Below are positions 18,089 to 26,223 of a DNA stretch of 64,000 nucleotides, in pieces (position 1 is the first letter of the stretch; every line of letters begins with the position of its first letter). The position numbers and the translations under genes were made by a program. The notes beneath the pieces are model-generated. The model was not told the DNA's origin, did no database searches, and was given only the letters and a program-made list of their open reading frames with translations. Location: positions 1-64,000 of the forward strand of contig JAAFGY010000002.1 of assembly GCA_010365135.1 (NCBI GenBank). Direction: 5' to 3'. Source of the stretch: Flavobacterium sp. (GTDB taxonomy: Bacteria > Bacteroidota > Bacteroidia > Flavobacteriales > Flavobacteriaceae).

Positions 18089-18153
18089 CAAAAATATAAA
18101 ATTTATTACCACAATTTACCACAATATACCACTTTGTTAATAAGTTTTACCAC
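18089..18153 (-). promoter_or_regulatory. dcw promoter with four GTGGTA boxes (probable MraZ operator)
   Basis: On the minus strand the -7 element TATTTTTG is at 18089-18096. Upstream of it GTGGTA occurs four times (plus-strand TACCAC at 18107, 18117, 18127 and 18148), with spacings of 10, 10 and 21, so all face about the same side of the helix. Known MraZ sites are short G-rich direct repeats at about 10-bp spacing. The identification here is inference from position and periodicity. Confidence 0.75.
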
Positions 18154-18287
18154 TTCGGATGAAGAAAGCCTAGTTTTGAGTCAATCAGAAAGTTAGCTGC
18201 TTTTTTACTAGTGATTTGGGGTTATCGATTTTAGTAAAAAAACCGTAAGTAAAACCTATCAAAATTTTGTTTTTAAAGGAGGTTCAA

Positions 18288-18368
18288 ATGCGGAATAACA
18301 TCAAAAAATTTAAAAGAAGGAATGGGAAGATGGATCAGTTTTTGAAAGAAAGGAATAAAATTCATTAA
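18288..18368 (+). CDS. Possible 26-aa basic peptide with strong Shine-Dalgarno
   Basis: ATG at 18288 follows AAAGGAGG with a 5-base spacer, the best ribosome-binding site I see in the window; Flavobacteriia genes usually have none. The frame gives 26 residues, rich in Lys/Arg/Asn (for example IKKFKRRNGKMDQFLKERNK), then TAA. I do not recognise it. It may be a leader peptide, a remnant of a longer gene, or chance. The following gene has its own -7 element at 18406. Confidence 0.3.
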   Translation: MRNNIKKFKRRNGKMDQFLKERNKIH

Positions 18369-18405
18369 ATTTGATTTCAGGAATTTTTTTTAATTTTTTA
18401 AAACC

Positions 18406-18413
18406 TATCTTTG
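18406..18413 (+). promoter_or_regulatory. -7 element of alpha/beta hydrolase gene
   Basis: TATCTTTG matches TAnnTTTG and lies 28 bases before the start codon of the hydrolase gene. No TTG is found at the expected distance, so the -33 element is weak or absent. The rest of the 18064-18441 gap holds the dcw control region and the small frame at 18288. Confidence 0.5.
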
Positions 18414-18441
18414 TTGCAATTGAAAATTCGCGATAAAACGT

Positions 18442-19215
18442 ATGGAAAAATACTTTAAGAAAGAAGGCAGATACAGCTATTATGAAGCTGGAGAAGGAAC
18501 TCCTATTGTTGTTTTACATGGTTTAATGGGAGGTTTAAGCAACTTTGATGCCGTTGCAAGTTATTTTTCTGAAAAAGGATATAAAATAGTCATCCCAGAT
18601 TTGCCTATTTATACCCAAAATATTTTGAAAACTAACGTAAAAGCTTTTGCAAAATATGTAAAAGATTTTATCACTTTTAAAGGATTTGACAGAGTTATTT
18701 TGTTAGGAAATTCACTTGGAGGACATATTGCGTTGTATCACACCAAGATGTACCCAGAAAAAGTTGCAGGACTTGTATTGACAGGAAGTTCAGGTCTTTA
18801 TGAAAGTGCAATGGGCGACAGTTACCCGAAAAGAGGCGATTATGAATACATCAAAAAGAAAGCTCAAGACGTTTTTTATGATCCAAAAATTGCCACTAAA
18901 GAACTTGTTGACGAAGTGTATGCCTCAGTAAATGACAGAATAAAACTGATAAAAACATTGACTATTGCTAAAAGTGCTATTCGACATAATATGGCTAAAG
19001 ATTTGCCAAAAATGCATGTGCAAACTTGTTTAATTTGGGGAAGAAATGACCGAGTTACTCCTCCGTCTGTTGCTGAAGAATTCAATGAATTATTGCCAAA
19101 TGTTACTTTGTATTGGATAGACAAATGTGGTCATGCAGCGATGATGGAAAATCCAGACGAGTTCAATCGCTTACTTGAAGATTGGTTAACCCACACGCAT
19201 TTGAAAGCGCACTAA
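18442..19215 (+). CDS. Alpha/beta hydrolase
   Basis: A 257-residue alpha/beta-hydrolase. The oxyanion-hole region VVLHGLMGG is near residue 24, the nucleophile elbow GNSLGG near residue 93, the acid in WGRNDRVTPP and the catalytic His in CGHAAMMENP. No signal peptide, so cytosolic. The closest general type is the small-ester or MhpC-like hydrolases, but the substrate cannot be read from sequence. It is followed 10 bases later by engB, so they are probably co-transcribed. Confidence 0.9.
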   Translation: MEKYFKKEGRYSYYEAGEGTPIVVLHGLMGGLSNFDAVASYFSEKGYKIVIPDLPIYTQNILKTNVKAFAKYVKDFITFKGFDRVILLGNSLGGHIALYHTKMYPEKVAGLVLTGSSGLYESAMGDSYPKRGDYEYIKKKAQDVFYDPKIATKELVDEVYASVNDRIKLIKTLTIAKSAIRHNMAKDLPKMHVQTCLIWGRNDRVTPPSVAEEFNELLPNVTLYWIDKCGHAAMMENPDEFNRLLEDWLTHTHLKAH

Positions 19216-19225
19216 GTTCAAAATT

Positions 19226-19846
19226 ATGAAAATCACTACCGCCGAATTTATTGTAAGTAACTCCGAAGTGGACAAATGCCCGAAAGACTTCTTGCCCGAA
19301 TATGCTTTTATAGGTCGCTCCAATGTTGGGAAATCCTCCTTGATTAATATGCTTACCAATCATAAAAATTTGGCTAAAACATCTGGAAGACCTGGAAAGA
19401 CACAGTTGATCAATCATTTTAAGATCAATAACAATTGGTTTTTGGTCGATTTGCCGGGTTATGGTTACGCTAAAGTTTCGAAGAAAACAAAATCTGTTTT
19501 TCAACAATTTATCACGGATTATTTTGAAACGAGAGAACAACTTGTGTGCGCTTTTGTCTTGATTGACATTCGTCACGAAGCACAAAATATCGACATCGAA
19601 TTTATGGCGTATATGGGCGAAAGCGAAATTCCGTTTTGTATCGTTTTCACCAAAGCGGACAAGATTAGCAAAGTGAAAATCGATTCCCATATTGCTGCTT
19701 ACAAAAAGAAAATGTTTGCCAACAATTGGGCCGAAATGCCTCAGTATTTTGTAACTTCCGCAACCGAATTTACTGGAAAAGAAGAAGTTTTAAACTATAT
19801 TGAAGAAGTAAATCAGGAAGTTTTTAAAAACAATAATGAGTTTTAA
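19226..19846 (+). CDS. engB: Ribosome biogenesis GTPase EngB/YihA (YsxC)
   Basis: Small essential GTPase for large-subunit assembly. The P-loop GRSNVGKSS is at residues 30-38, G3 is DLPGYGYAKVS, G4 is TKADK and G5 is the TSATEF region. 206 residues, the usual size. It ends before a strong bidirectional terminator shared with gldC. Confidence 0.97.
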   Translation: MKITTAEFIVSNSEVDKCPKDFLPEYAFIGRSNVGKSSLINMLTNHKNLAKTSGRPGKTQLINHFKINNNWFLVDLPGYGYAKVSKKTKSVFQQFITDYFETREQLVCAFVLIDIRHEAQNIDIEFMAYMGESEIPFCIVFTKADKISKVKIDSHIAAYKKKMFANNWAEMPQYFVTSATEFTGKEEVLNYIEEVNQEVFKNNNEF

Positions 19847-19864
19847 ATCAAATTCAAAAATAAA

Positions 19865-19903
19865 AAAATCCCAAATTTCTATTTTTTTGAAATTTGGGAT
19901 TTT
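19865..19903. terminator. Bidirectional terminator between engB and gldC
   Basis: A perfect 15-bp stem AAAATCCCAAATTTC/GAAATTTGGGATTTT with a 9-base loop, A-run on the left and T-run on the right, serving both convergent transcripts. Confidence 0.92.
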
Positions 19904-19912
19904 TCAATTATT

Positions 19913-20251
19913 TTATTTAGCCTTCAACTCTAGTTTCTCTGCAAAATAATCGCAAAAATCCTGCATCGTTGCTGACATCTTTTCGTCGCCGGTAGCTCGT
20001 TGAAAAGTTTCTGTCATAGATAACAAAGTTTGATGAAAGAAGATTTTCATTTCTTCAACCGACATATCTTTTGTCCACAATTCGATACATTTTGTTGCTT
20101 TTTCATTGCTGTTCCAAACCGAAAGCATAAAGGCTTTTGCCTCTTCAAGGTTTACGCCACCTTCAACCGCCGCCCACGATAATTTTTCGGGAATTCGGTT
20201 TTCGTCTAATTCAATTTGAATTTTTATTTCGGATGTATTGTTATTCGCCAT
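19913..20251 (-). CDS. gldC: Gliding motility protein GldC
   Basis: A 112-residue cytosolic protein matching GldC (starts ANNNTSEIKIQIELDENR, contains LSWAAVEGGVNLEEAKAFML in part). GldC is an accessory gliding protein; its biochemical role is not established. I use the ATG at 20251. A longer in-frame start at 20296 would add 15 residues lying in the gldB coding region. It overlaps the gldB stop by 11 bases, the known gldB-gldC operon arrangement. Confidence 0.93.
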   Translation of the reverse strand: MANNNTSEIKIQIELDENRIPEKLSWAAVEGGVNLEEAKAFMLSVWNSNEKATKCIELWTKDMSVEEMKIFFHQTLLSMTETFQRATGDEKMSATMQDFCDYFAEKLELKAK

Positions 20252-21206
20252 TTTTTTTGGGTTTATATTTAGATTTTTCAAATAATTCTTTGGCATTCAA
20301 TTTTAACATTTCTTCTAGCGGCACTTCGTTGTTTTTCATAAATGAACGCACCATTTGCCAACCTATCCAAGCGCCAACTCTTCCTGGAGATTCATTGTCA
20401 ATTTCGAGATAAAATTTCGAGAACGGAGCTGGATTTATGAAACGGTTATTCAGTTTTGGATCGTTGTTGTAGAGCAGTTCATTTTCTAGGAAATAGCGCC
20501 ACATATAGCTTTCATTTTCTGCACACCATTTGATTTGTTCTGGCGTGTAACCCATTTTGTCAGCATCTGTGTAATCAGGCAAAAGCAAATCTTTTAGGTA
20601 CAATTGTTTGCCAAAATAAATCATTTGACCTAACAAATTTTTGTCTGTAATTGGAGCAATTTTTTGTGCAGAAAAACTCGAAACCACATCGGGAAGGATT
20701 TGTTTCTGTTCGAAATTTTGTTTCAAATACTTCGGAAATTGATAAAATTTATGTGTTTTACCCAAATACAATTCGAGAGAAATAATCACTAGACTATCGG
20801 CATAAATTACCTTTGTGTTATAATCCATTTCAGAAATAACGGTGATTACCTTTGGCGTTTTGGTTTTTGGAAAATAGTATTTTATGTGTTTAAAAAGGGT
20901 CGTAAGTTCTACTTTAATCGGTTCAAAATTGGAATATTTTTTTTGAACTTCGTTATATAATTCTCGCCAAAGTGGATTTTGCATTTTTTCTAACCAAACG
21001 CTATCTGGAGTTCCTTGTGGGAAAAAAAAAGGAAATTGTTTTTTTAATTGGTTCAAATCCTTTGGAGAAGTTTCAAAAAATAGTTTGTCGAAACGCTCCA
21101 CTTTGAGTTCCAACGGGATTTTTTCGACCGCTTTTTCGACTTTTGTTTTTTTATCACAAGAAACAAAAGCGATTATAATGACAATTATAAAAAGTATTCT
21201 TTTCAT
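20241..21206 (-). CDS. gldB: Gliding motility lipoprotein GldB
   Basis: A 321-residue lipoprotein with signal peptide and lipobox (IIIAFVSC, lipidated Cys17), then a globular domain containing a GYTPEQIKWCAENESYMW stretch and SPGRVGAWIGWQMVRSFM near the end. This matches GldB, required for gliding in Flavobacterium. Forms an operon with gldC. Its upstream region holds a dispersed repeat (21218-21305) that separates it from divergent nadE. Confidence 0.93.
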   Translation of the reverse strand: MKRILFIIVIIIAFVSCDKKTKVEKAVEKIPLELKVERFDKLFFETSPKDLNQLKKQFPFFFPQGTPDSVWLEKMQNPLWRELYNEVQKKYSNFEPIKVELTTLFKHIKYYFPKTKTPKVITVISEMDYNTKVIYADSLVIISLELYLGKTHKFYQFPKYLKQNFEQKQILPDVVSSFSAQKIAPITDKNLLGQMIYFGKQLYLKDLLLPDYTDADKMGYTPEQIKWCAENESYMWRYFLENELLYNNDPKLNNRFINPAPFSKFYLEIDNESPGRVGAWIGWQMVRSFMKNNEVPLEEMLKLNAKELFEKSKYKPKKNGE

Positions 21207-21217
21207 TTTATTTTTTT

Positions 21218-21305
21218 TAGCCCCGATAGCAATGAAAATCCTTTTCTTTTTTTCTTTAAAAAAGAAAAGATTGAAATGAATAGCGGGAATAGCTCCTTAA
21301 AATTA
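21218..21305. repeat. Dispersed intergenic repeat, copy 1
   Basis: Conserved left edge TAGCCCCGATAGC, a central hairpin (ATCC-TTTTC ... GAAAA-GATT), and conserved right edge TAGCGGGAATAGCTCCTTAA. The same three blocks in the same order occur at 28932-29018. Here the copy sits in a divergent promoter region between gldB and nadE, so it is not simply a terminator. Its right end abuts the -7 element of nadE. Confidence 0.75.
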
Positions 21306-21306
21306 T

Positions 21307-21314
21307 TATTTTTG
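21307..21314 (+). promoter_or_regulatory. -7 element of nadE
   Basis: TATTTTTG matches TAnnTTTG, 40 bases before the nadE start. The -33 position falls inside the dispersed repeat and carries no TTG. Confidence 0.5.
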
Positions 21315-21354
21315 CAAATATACAATTACTACCCTAATAAAAAACCACCCTCTT

Positions 21355-22158
21355 ATGACTAAAAAAAGTAGCTTGCAAATCGAAAAAGTAAATACATATA
21401 TTGTCAATTGGTTAAAAACCTACGCTGAAAACGCCAATGTTAATGGGTTTGTTGTGGGGATTTCTGGCGGCGTTGATTCGGCGGTTACTTCGACGCTTTG
21501 TGCGCAAACTGGCCTGCCTACTTTGTGTGTCGAAATGCCTATTCATCAAGCGCCAAGTCACGTAAGTCGTGGTCGTGAACATATTGAACAACTGAAAAGT
21601 AGATTCGCAAATGTTTCAAATATTGAAGCCGATTTGACGCCAGTTTTTGAAAGTTTTAAAAGCCAGGTTCCGAATAATGATGAATATAAAACTCATTTGT
21701 CGCTTGCGAATACTCGGGCGCGTTTGCGAATGACAACCTTGTATTATTTTGCGGGGATTTATGGTTATTTAGTTGCGGGAACGGGTAATAAAGTGGAAGA
21801 TTTTGGAGTTGGTTTTTATACAAAATATGGCGATGGAGGAGTAGATTTGAGTCCAATTGCTGATTTAATGAAGTCAGAAGTGTATGTTTTGGCCGATTTT
21901 TTGAAAATTCCAAGAACTATTTTGGTTGCATTACCTACTGATGGATTATTTGGAGATGATAGAACTGACGAGGATCAACTTGGTGCTAGTTATGATGAAT
22001 TAGAGTGGGCCATGCTGGAGGAAGAAAAAGGAAAAATAGCCGCAGATTTTTCAGGAAGAGAAAAAATCGTCTTCGAAATTTACATTAAATTAAGTACAAT
22101 TAATCATCATAAAATGGTTGCAATTCCTGTTTGTACGATACCAAATGAATTTAAGTAG
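21355..22158 (+). CDS. nadE: NH3-dependent NAD+ synthetase
   Basis: Amidates nicotinic acid adenine dinucleotide to NAD+. The PP-loop SGGVDS is at residues 37-42; further family motifs are VAGTGNKVED, DLSPIADLMKSEVY and FGDDRTDEDQLG. At 267 residues there is no glutaminase domain, so it uses free ammonia. It is adjacent to gldB as in other flavobacteria. ATG start; no signal peptide. Confidence 0.97.
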   Translation: MTKKSSLQIEKVNTYIVNWLKTYAENANVNGFVVGISGGVDSAVTSTLCAQTGLPTLCVEMPIHQAPSHVSRGREHIEQLKSRFANVSNIEADLTPVFESFKSQVPNNDEYKTHLSLANTRARLRMTTLYYFAGIYGYLVAGTGNKVEDFGVGFYTKYGDGGVDLSPIADLMKSEVYVLADFLKIPRTILVALPTDGLFGDDRTDEDQLGASYDELEWAMLEEEKGKIAADFSGREKIVFEIYIKLSTINHHKMVAIPVCTIPNEFK

Positions 22159-22245
22159 TATTTTTCTAATATTTTCTAAAAAGTTTAAATTATTTTTATT
22201 AACTTTACTAATCGATAAGTATAGGGAACTCTAAAAATTAATATT

Positions 22246-22875
22246 ATGATAAAAGTTTGTTTAGCAAATAATCATCCCGTTGTGCATTTTGGGGTAAAAT
22301 CTTATTTTAAAGATCACGATGACATCTCAATTGTAGCCAATGTTGGGAATTTTTTAATGGTACGTGACATTCTCCTAAATAAGGAGATTGATGTTTTAAT
22401 TTTGGATCTTGAATTAGAAGGTCTTTCAAGTATTTTTGAAGTAAAAAATATTTTGAAAAACTTTCCAAAAACTAAAATCATCATATTTAGTGATCTTTCT
22501 GAACAAATTTATGCGCCAAATGCGATAAAAGCTGGTGTTTCAGGATTTGTTTCTCAAAAAGAAAAATTGGAAACTTTAGGTCAAGCGATTGTTAAAGTGA
22601 ATCAAGGAAAGATTATCATTGACGAAACCGTTAAGAAAAATCTTGCTCTAATTGCGAAACAGAACAAAAGTGAGCGTTTGTATCGCAAACTTTCGAATCG
22701 CGAAGTGGAGGTTTTACGCTATTTGAGTGACGGTAAGAAAAACAATGAGATTTCTAGAATTTTGGGTCTCAACGAAAAAACAATAAGCACTTATAAATTA
22801 AGGCTATTGCAAAAATTGAATGTTACTAACTTAGTAGATTTGGTCAACAAAGCCAAAACGCTAGAAATAGTTTAA
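22246..22875 (+). CDS. NarL/FixJ-type response regulator with NN acidic pocket
   Basis: Receiver domain (about 1-120) plus LuxR-type helix-turn-helix (about 148-205, LSNREVEVLRYLSDGKKNNE). The phospho-acceptor Asp54 (LILDLEL), Ser82 and Lys105 are present. The Mg2+-binding acidic pair that normally reads DD before HP is Asn8-Asn9 (LANNHPVV), so classical phosphorylation may be impaired. No histidine kinase is nearby; it is an orphan. Its end overlaps the end of dnaG by 4 bases on the opposite strand. Confidence 0.92.
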   Translation: MIKVCLANNHPVVHFGVKSYFKDHDDISIVANVGNFLMVRDILLNKEIDVLILDLELEGLSSIFEVKNILKNFPKTKIIIFSDLSEQIYAPNAIKAGVSGFVSQKEKLETLGQAIVKVNQGKIIIDETVKKNLALIAKQNKSERLYRKLSNREVEVLRYLSDGKKNNEISRILGLNEKTISTYKLRLLQKLNVTNLVDLVNKAKTLEIV

Positions 22876-24854
22876 TTATAGCGTGACATTACTCTTCCCA
22901 ATTTTTTCGAAAACGAATTGATTAATTTGTAGTAATCCATTGCCATAGATAAAGGCTCAATGTTATCAGAATCCGCTTCTGATGATATTGAGCCTTTTAT
23001 TTCTTCGATAATTCGATCTACTAAATACCATCTTAAAGTTAGAATTGTTTCAGAAACATATTGACTGATGGTATCGTTTTTAGTCTTTGGAAAAATGCTT
23101 TGGCCTTCCCAATTGTGCAAGACAACTCTTTCATCTTCCATCAAAATATCCGTAACTTCTTGAGCAAATTCAGGTTGCAAATGCATTAAATATTGCTCTA
23201 TGTTAAAAATTTCGTTTTGAAGATAGTAGTTTATTAAATTATTAAAAATGTCCCTGAATAAAGGGTTTGCCAATTGCACTTCATCTTCCTGTAAACTCAA
23301 ATAGATTCTTTGAAATACTTTATATTCCTTTTTTTCTATCAAATTTTCGATTTCGCCAGCTTCATTTGTTTTCAAAAGCACGTCTTCAAATTCCTCGGTT
23401 TTATTTCCATACAATAGAAGAATTTCTATAATTTTTCTTTCTAAACCATAAAGAATATCAATTTTTTGAATCTGAATTGGTCCGTCATTTTTTACAACCT
23501 CAAAAGCTTTATCTTTTTGTTCCTGTTTTAATTTTTTTCCAACTTCAGCAACATCTTTTTGAACTAATTGTGCCAAAGTGCTTACCAAAACTTGTTCCGA
23601 AATATCCATAATTCGAGAACATTCCTGAATGTAGACTTCTCTTTGAATTCGATCTGGAATTTTGGAAATACTGACCACCATATCTCGAATTAAATCGGCT
23701 TTTTTGATGGGGTCATTTTTTGCATCATTCATTAAAATTGACGCTTTGAACTGGATAAAATCTTTAGCATTTTCGTCCAAATATTTTACCAATTCTTCAT
23801 AAGGTGTTTTTTTTGCAAAACTATCTGGATCTTCTCCGTCGGGAAAGGCGCAAACTTTAACGTTCATTCCTTCCTCCAGAATTAAGTCGATTCCTCGAAT
23901 AGAAGCGCGTAATCCCGCAGCATCACCATCAAAAAGGACAGTAATATTTTTAGTCAATCTATTAATTAGTCGGATTTGATCTGGTGTCAAAGCTGTTCCA
24001 GACGAAGCCACAACATTCTCTATTCCCGCTTGATTGAATTGAATCACGTCGGTGTAACCTTCAACCAAATAACAATTATTTTGTTTGGCAATAGCTTGTT
24101 TGGCTTGAAAAATTCCATACAAAACTTTGCTTTTATGATAGATTTCACTTTCAGGTGAATTCAGGTATTTTGCCGCTTTTTTGTCAATGCCTAAAATTCT
24201 TCCTCCAAAACCCAAAATCCTTCCCGACATACTTTGAATGGGAAACATTACACGTCCTTTAAATCTATCAAACGGTCTGTCGTCTTTTGGAATTGTTAAT
24301 CCAGTGCTTTCTAGAAACTCCACTTTATAGCCTTTTCCCAAAGCTTCTTTGGTAAAAGCATCCCAAGTTTCGGGCGAGTAACCAAGTGTAAATTTCTTGA
24401 TGGTTTCGCCTGTAAAACCTCTTTCTTTAAAATAGGAAAGTCCAATGGCTTTGCCTTCTTCCGAATGTAAAAGCGTGTTGTGGAAATATTCTTTGGCAAA
24501 TTCAGAAACCAAATACATACTTTCGCGAACATCGGTATTGGCTTTTTCTTCGTCAGTTTGTTCGGTTTCTTCGATTTCTATATTGTATTTTTTGGCCAAA
24601 TATCGAATGGCTTCTGGATACGTAAAATGCGAGTGTTCAATGAGGAAAGCTACAGCGTTTCCGCCTTTTCCCGAGCTAAAATCTTTCCAAATCCCTTTGG
24701 CAGGCGAAACCATAAATGAAGGAGAACGCTCATCCGAGAACGGACTCAATCCTTTGAAGTTGCTTCCAGCACGTTTCAATTGCACAAAATCGCCAATAAC
24801 TTCCTCAACGCGAGCAGTTTCGAAAACAGAGTCTATGGTGGCTTTTGAAATCAA
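22872..24854 (-). CDS. dnaG: DNA primase DnaG, without zinc ligands
   Basis: Synthesises replication primers. The N-terminal domain aligns with the CHC2 zinc-binding module, but the four ligand positions are Ser37, Ser40, Asp58 and Ser61 (GLSPFS ... WKDFSSGKGG). The Toprim catalytic core is intact (LVEGYTDVI, VLFDGDAAGLRASI), and a helicase-interaction domain follows. 660 residues. The start is TTG at 24854: an in-frame TAA lies 18 bases upstream and the next Met is residue 48, inside the conserved region. Function is very likely retained. Confidence 0.96.
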   Translation of the reverse strand: MISKATIDSVFETARVEEVIGDFVQLKRAGSNFKGLSPFSDERSPSFMVSPAKGIWKDFSSGKGGNAVAFLIEHSHFTYPEAIRYLAKKYNIEIEETEQTDEEKANTDVRESMYLVSEFAKEYFHNTLLHSEEGKAIGLSYFKERGFTGETIKKFTLGYSPETWDAFTKEALGKGYKVEFLESTGLTIPKDDRPFDRFKGRVMFPIQSMSGRILGFGGRILGIDKKAAKYLNSPESEIYHKSKVLYGIFQAKQAIAKQNNCYLVEGYTDVIQFNQAGIENVVASSGTALTPDQIRLINRLTKNITVLFDGDAAGLRASIRGIDLILEEGMNVKVCAFPDGEDPDSFAKKTPYEELVKYLDENAKDFIQFKASILMNDAKNDPIKKADLIRDMVVSISKIPDRIQREVYIQECSRIMDISEQVLVSTLAQLVQKDVAEVGKKLKQEQKDKAFEVVKNDGPIQIQKIDILYGLERKIIEILLLYGNKTEEFEDVLLKTNEAGEIENLIEKKEYKVFQRIYLSLQEDEVQLANPLFRDIFNNLINYYLQNEIFNIEQYLMHLQPEFAQEVTDILMEDERVVLHNWEGQSIFPKTKNDTISQYVSETILTLRWYLVDRIIEEIKGSISSEADSDNIEPLSMAMDYYKLINSFSKKLGRVMSRYN

Positions 24855-24917
24855 TTTAGTTGGAAAGATTTAATTATTGGAAAGTGGTAAAAATACGTAA
24901 TCTGAATCAAAAAGAAT

Positions 24918-25895
24918 TTATTTTTTTCTTTCAATAACGTAATTTACCATCAAAATCAGTGCGTCTTTAAAGTCGGATGAAGGATAATTATTTAAAAGCA
25001 ACAATGCTTCTTGCTGAAATTCGGCCATTTTTTGTTCGGCATAAAGTAAACCGTTATGGTCTTTCACGAACGAAATAACTTCTTTCACTCGTTTTTTGTC
25101 TTTGTTGTGGTTTTTGATCGAGTTGATTACCCAGGATTTTTCTTTCGAAGTGCAATTATTTAAAACGTGAATCAACGGCAATGTCATTTTTTGTTCCTTG
25201 ATGTCGATTCCTGTGGGTTTGCCAATTGCTTCGTCAGTATAATCGAATAAATCGTCTTTGATTTGAAACGCCATTCCGATGAGTTCACCAAATTTTCGCA
25301 TATTTTCAACCTGAATTTCATCTTCAATCACTGATTTTGCGCCTAATGCACAACATGCAGCAATTAAAGTAGCCGTTTTTTGTCGGATGATTTCGTAGTA
25401 AATATCTTCGGTGATATCGAGTCTTCTGGCTTTTTCGATTTGCAATAATTCGCCTTCACTCATTTCTCGAACGGCTACCGAAATGATTCTCAGTAAGTCG
25501 AAATCGCCATTATCTATTGACAATAACAAGCCTTTTGAGAGTAAATAATCGCCAACAAGAACGGCAATTTTGTTTTTCCAAAGCGCATTAATGGAGAAAA
25601 AACCTCTTCGGCGATTGCTATCATCGACCACATCATCATGAACCAAAGTTGCGGTGTGAATTAATTCAATTACACAAGCTCCACGATAGGTTCTTTCGTT
25701 TACAATTCCTTCAGAAACCATTTTGGCAGTTAAGAAAACAAACATAGGACGCATTTGTTTTCCTTTTCGATTGACAATATAATAGGTAATTCTGTTGAGT
25801 AAAGCCACTTTTGAAGTCATCGATTCATAGAACTTTTTTTCGAAAAGTTCCATCTCGTTAAATATGGGCTGCTTTATTTGAGAAGTAATATTCAT
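24918..25895 (-). CDS. Trans-polyprenyl diphosphate synthase
   Basis: Isoprenoid chain elongation enzyme. The first aspartate-rich motif DDVVDD (in HDDVVDDSNRRRG) and the second (KDDLFDYT) are intact, with GKQMRP near the start. 325 residues suits long-chain (C30-C45) synthases for the menaquinone side chain rather than short farnesyl synthase, but chain length cannot be fixed from sequence alone. Not the cis-type UppS. A -7 element TATATTTG lies at 25904-25911. Confidence 0.93.
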   Translation of the reverse strand: MNITSQIKQPIFNEMELFEKKFYESMTSKVALLNRITYYIVNRKGKQMRPMFVFLTAKMVSEGIVNERTYRGACVIELIHTATLVHDDVVDDSNRRRGFFSINALWKNKIAVLVGDYLLSKGLLLSIDNGDFDLLRIISVAVREMSEGELLQIEKARRLDITEDIYYEIIRQKTATLIAACCALGAKSVIEDEIQVENMRKFGELIGMAFQIKDDLFDYTDEAIGKPTGIDIKEQKMTLPLIHVLNNCTSKEKSWVINSIKNHNKDKKRVKEVISFVKDHNGLLYAEQKMAEFQQEALLLLNNYPSSDFKDALILMVNYVIERKK

Positions 25896-25903
25896 TTAGG
25901 ATC

Positions 25904-25911
25904 CAAATATA
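25904..25911 (-). promoter_or_regulatory. -7 element of polyprenyl synthase gene
   Basis: Minus-strand TATATTTG, 8 bases before the start codon, which implies an almost leaderless mRNA if it is used. No TTG at 17-23 bases upstream. Confidence 0.4.
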
Positions 25912-26223
25912 CTATTTTCGAATAAAAAAACGTTATCTATTTAGTTTAAAAGATGGGTTTTCAAAATTATTTTGTTTTATTCTGAACCGTTTTCGAAATT
26001 AGGTTCTCTGCGCATTTTTTTTAGCAGAATGTATTGTCCAACTTTTAACAATTAAAAATTTTAAACCATTCAATATTAGGCAAATAATACACCTTAAAAA
26101 GTGTAGATCGTCGATTGTTACGCGAAAATTTGTTTATTTTGTATTTATTTGCATAGATTTGATAACCCCAAGTAAACCTTTTATTAATTTCTAACTCAAA
26201 GAATATATCTAAAAAAAATTATT
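25912..26223. other. Gene-free divergent gap
   Basis: AT-rich region between the divergent polyprenyl synthase and lipoprotein genes. A short hairpin TACAC...GTGTA lies near 26088-26105. I find no coding frame, tRNA or full promoter; a TATTTATTTG-like stretch around 26142 is the nearest candidate for the lipoprotein gene. Confidence 0.4.

Noticed and set aside
19163-19690. 175-codon open frame on the minus strand opposite engB
   Set aside because: It lies wholly over engB and the hydrolase end, with Phe/His-rich translation typical of an antisense shadow; engB is certain.
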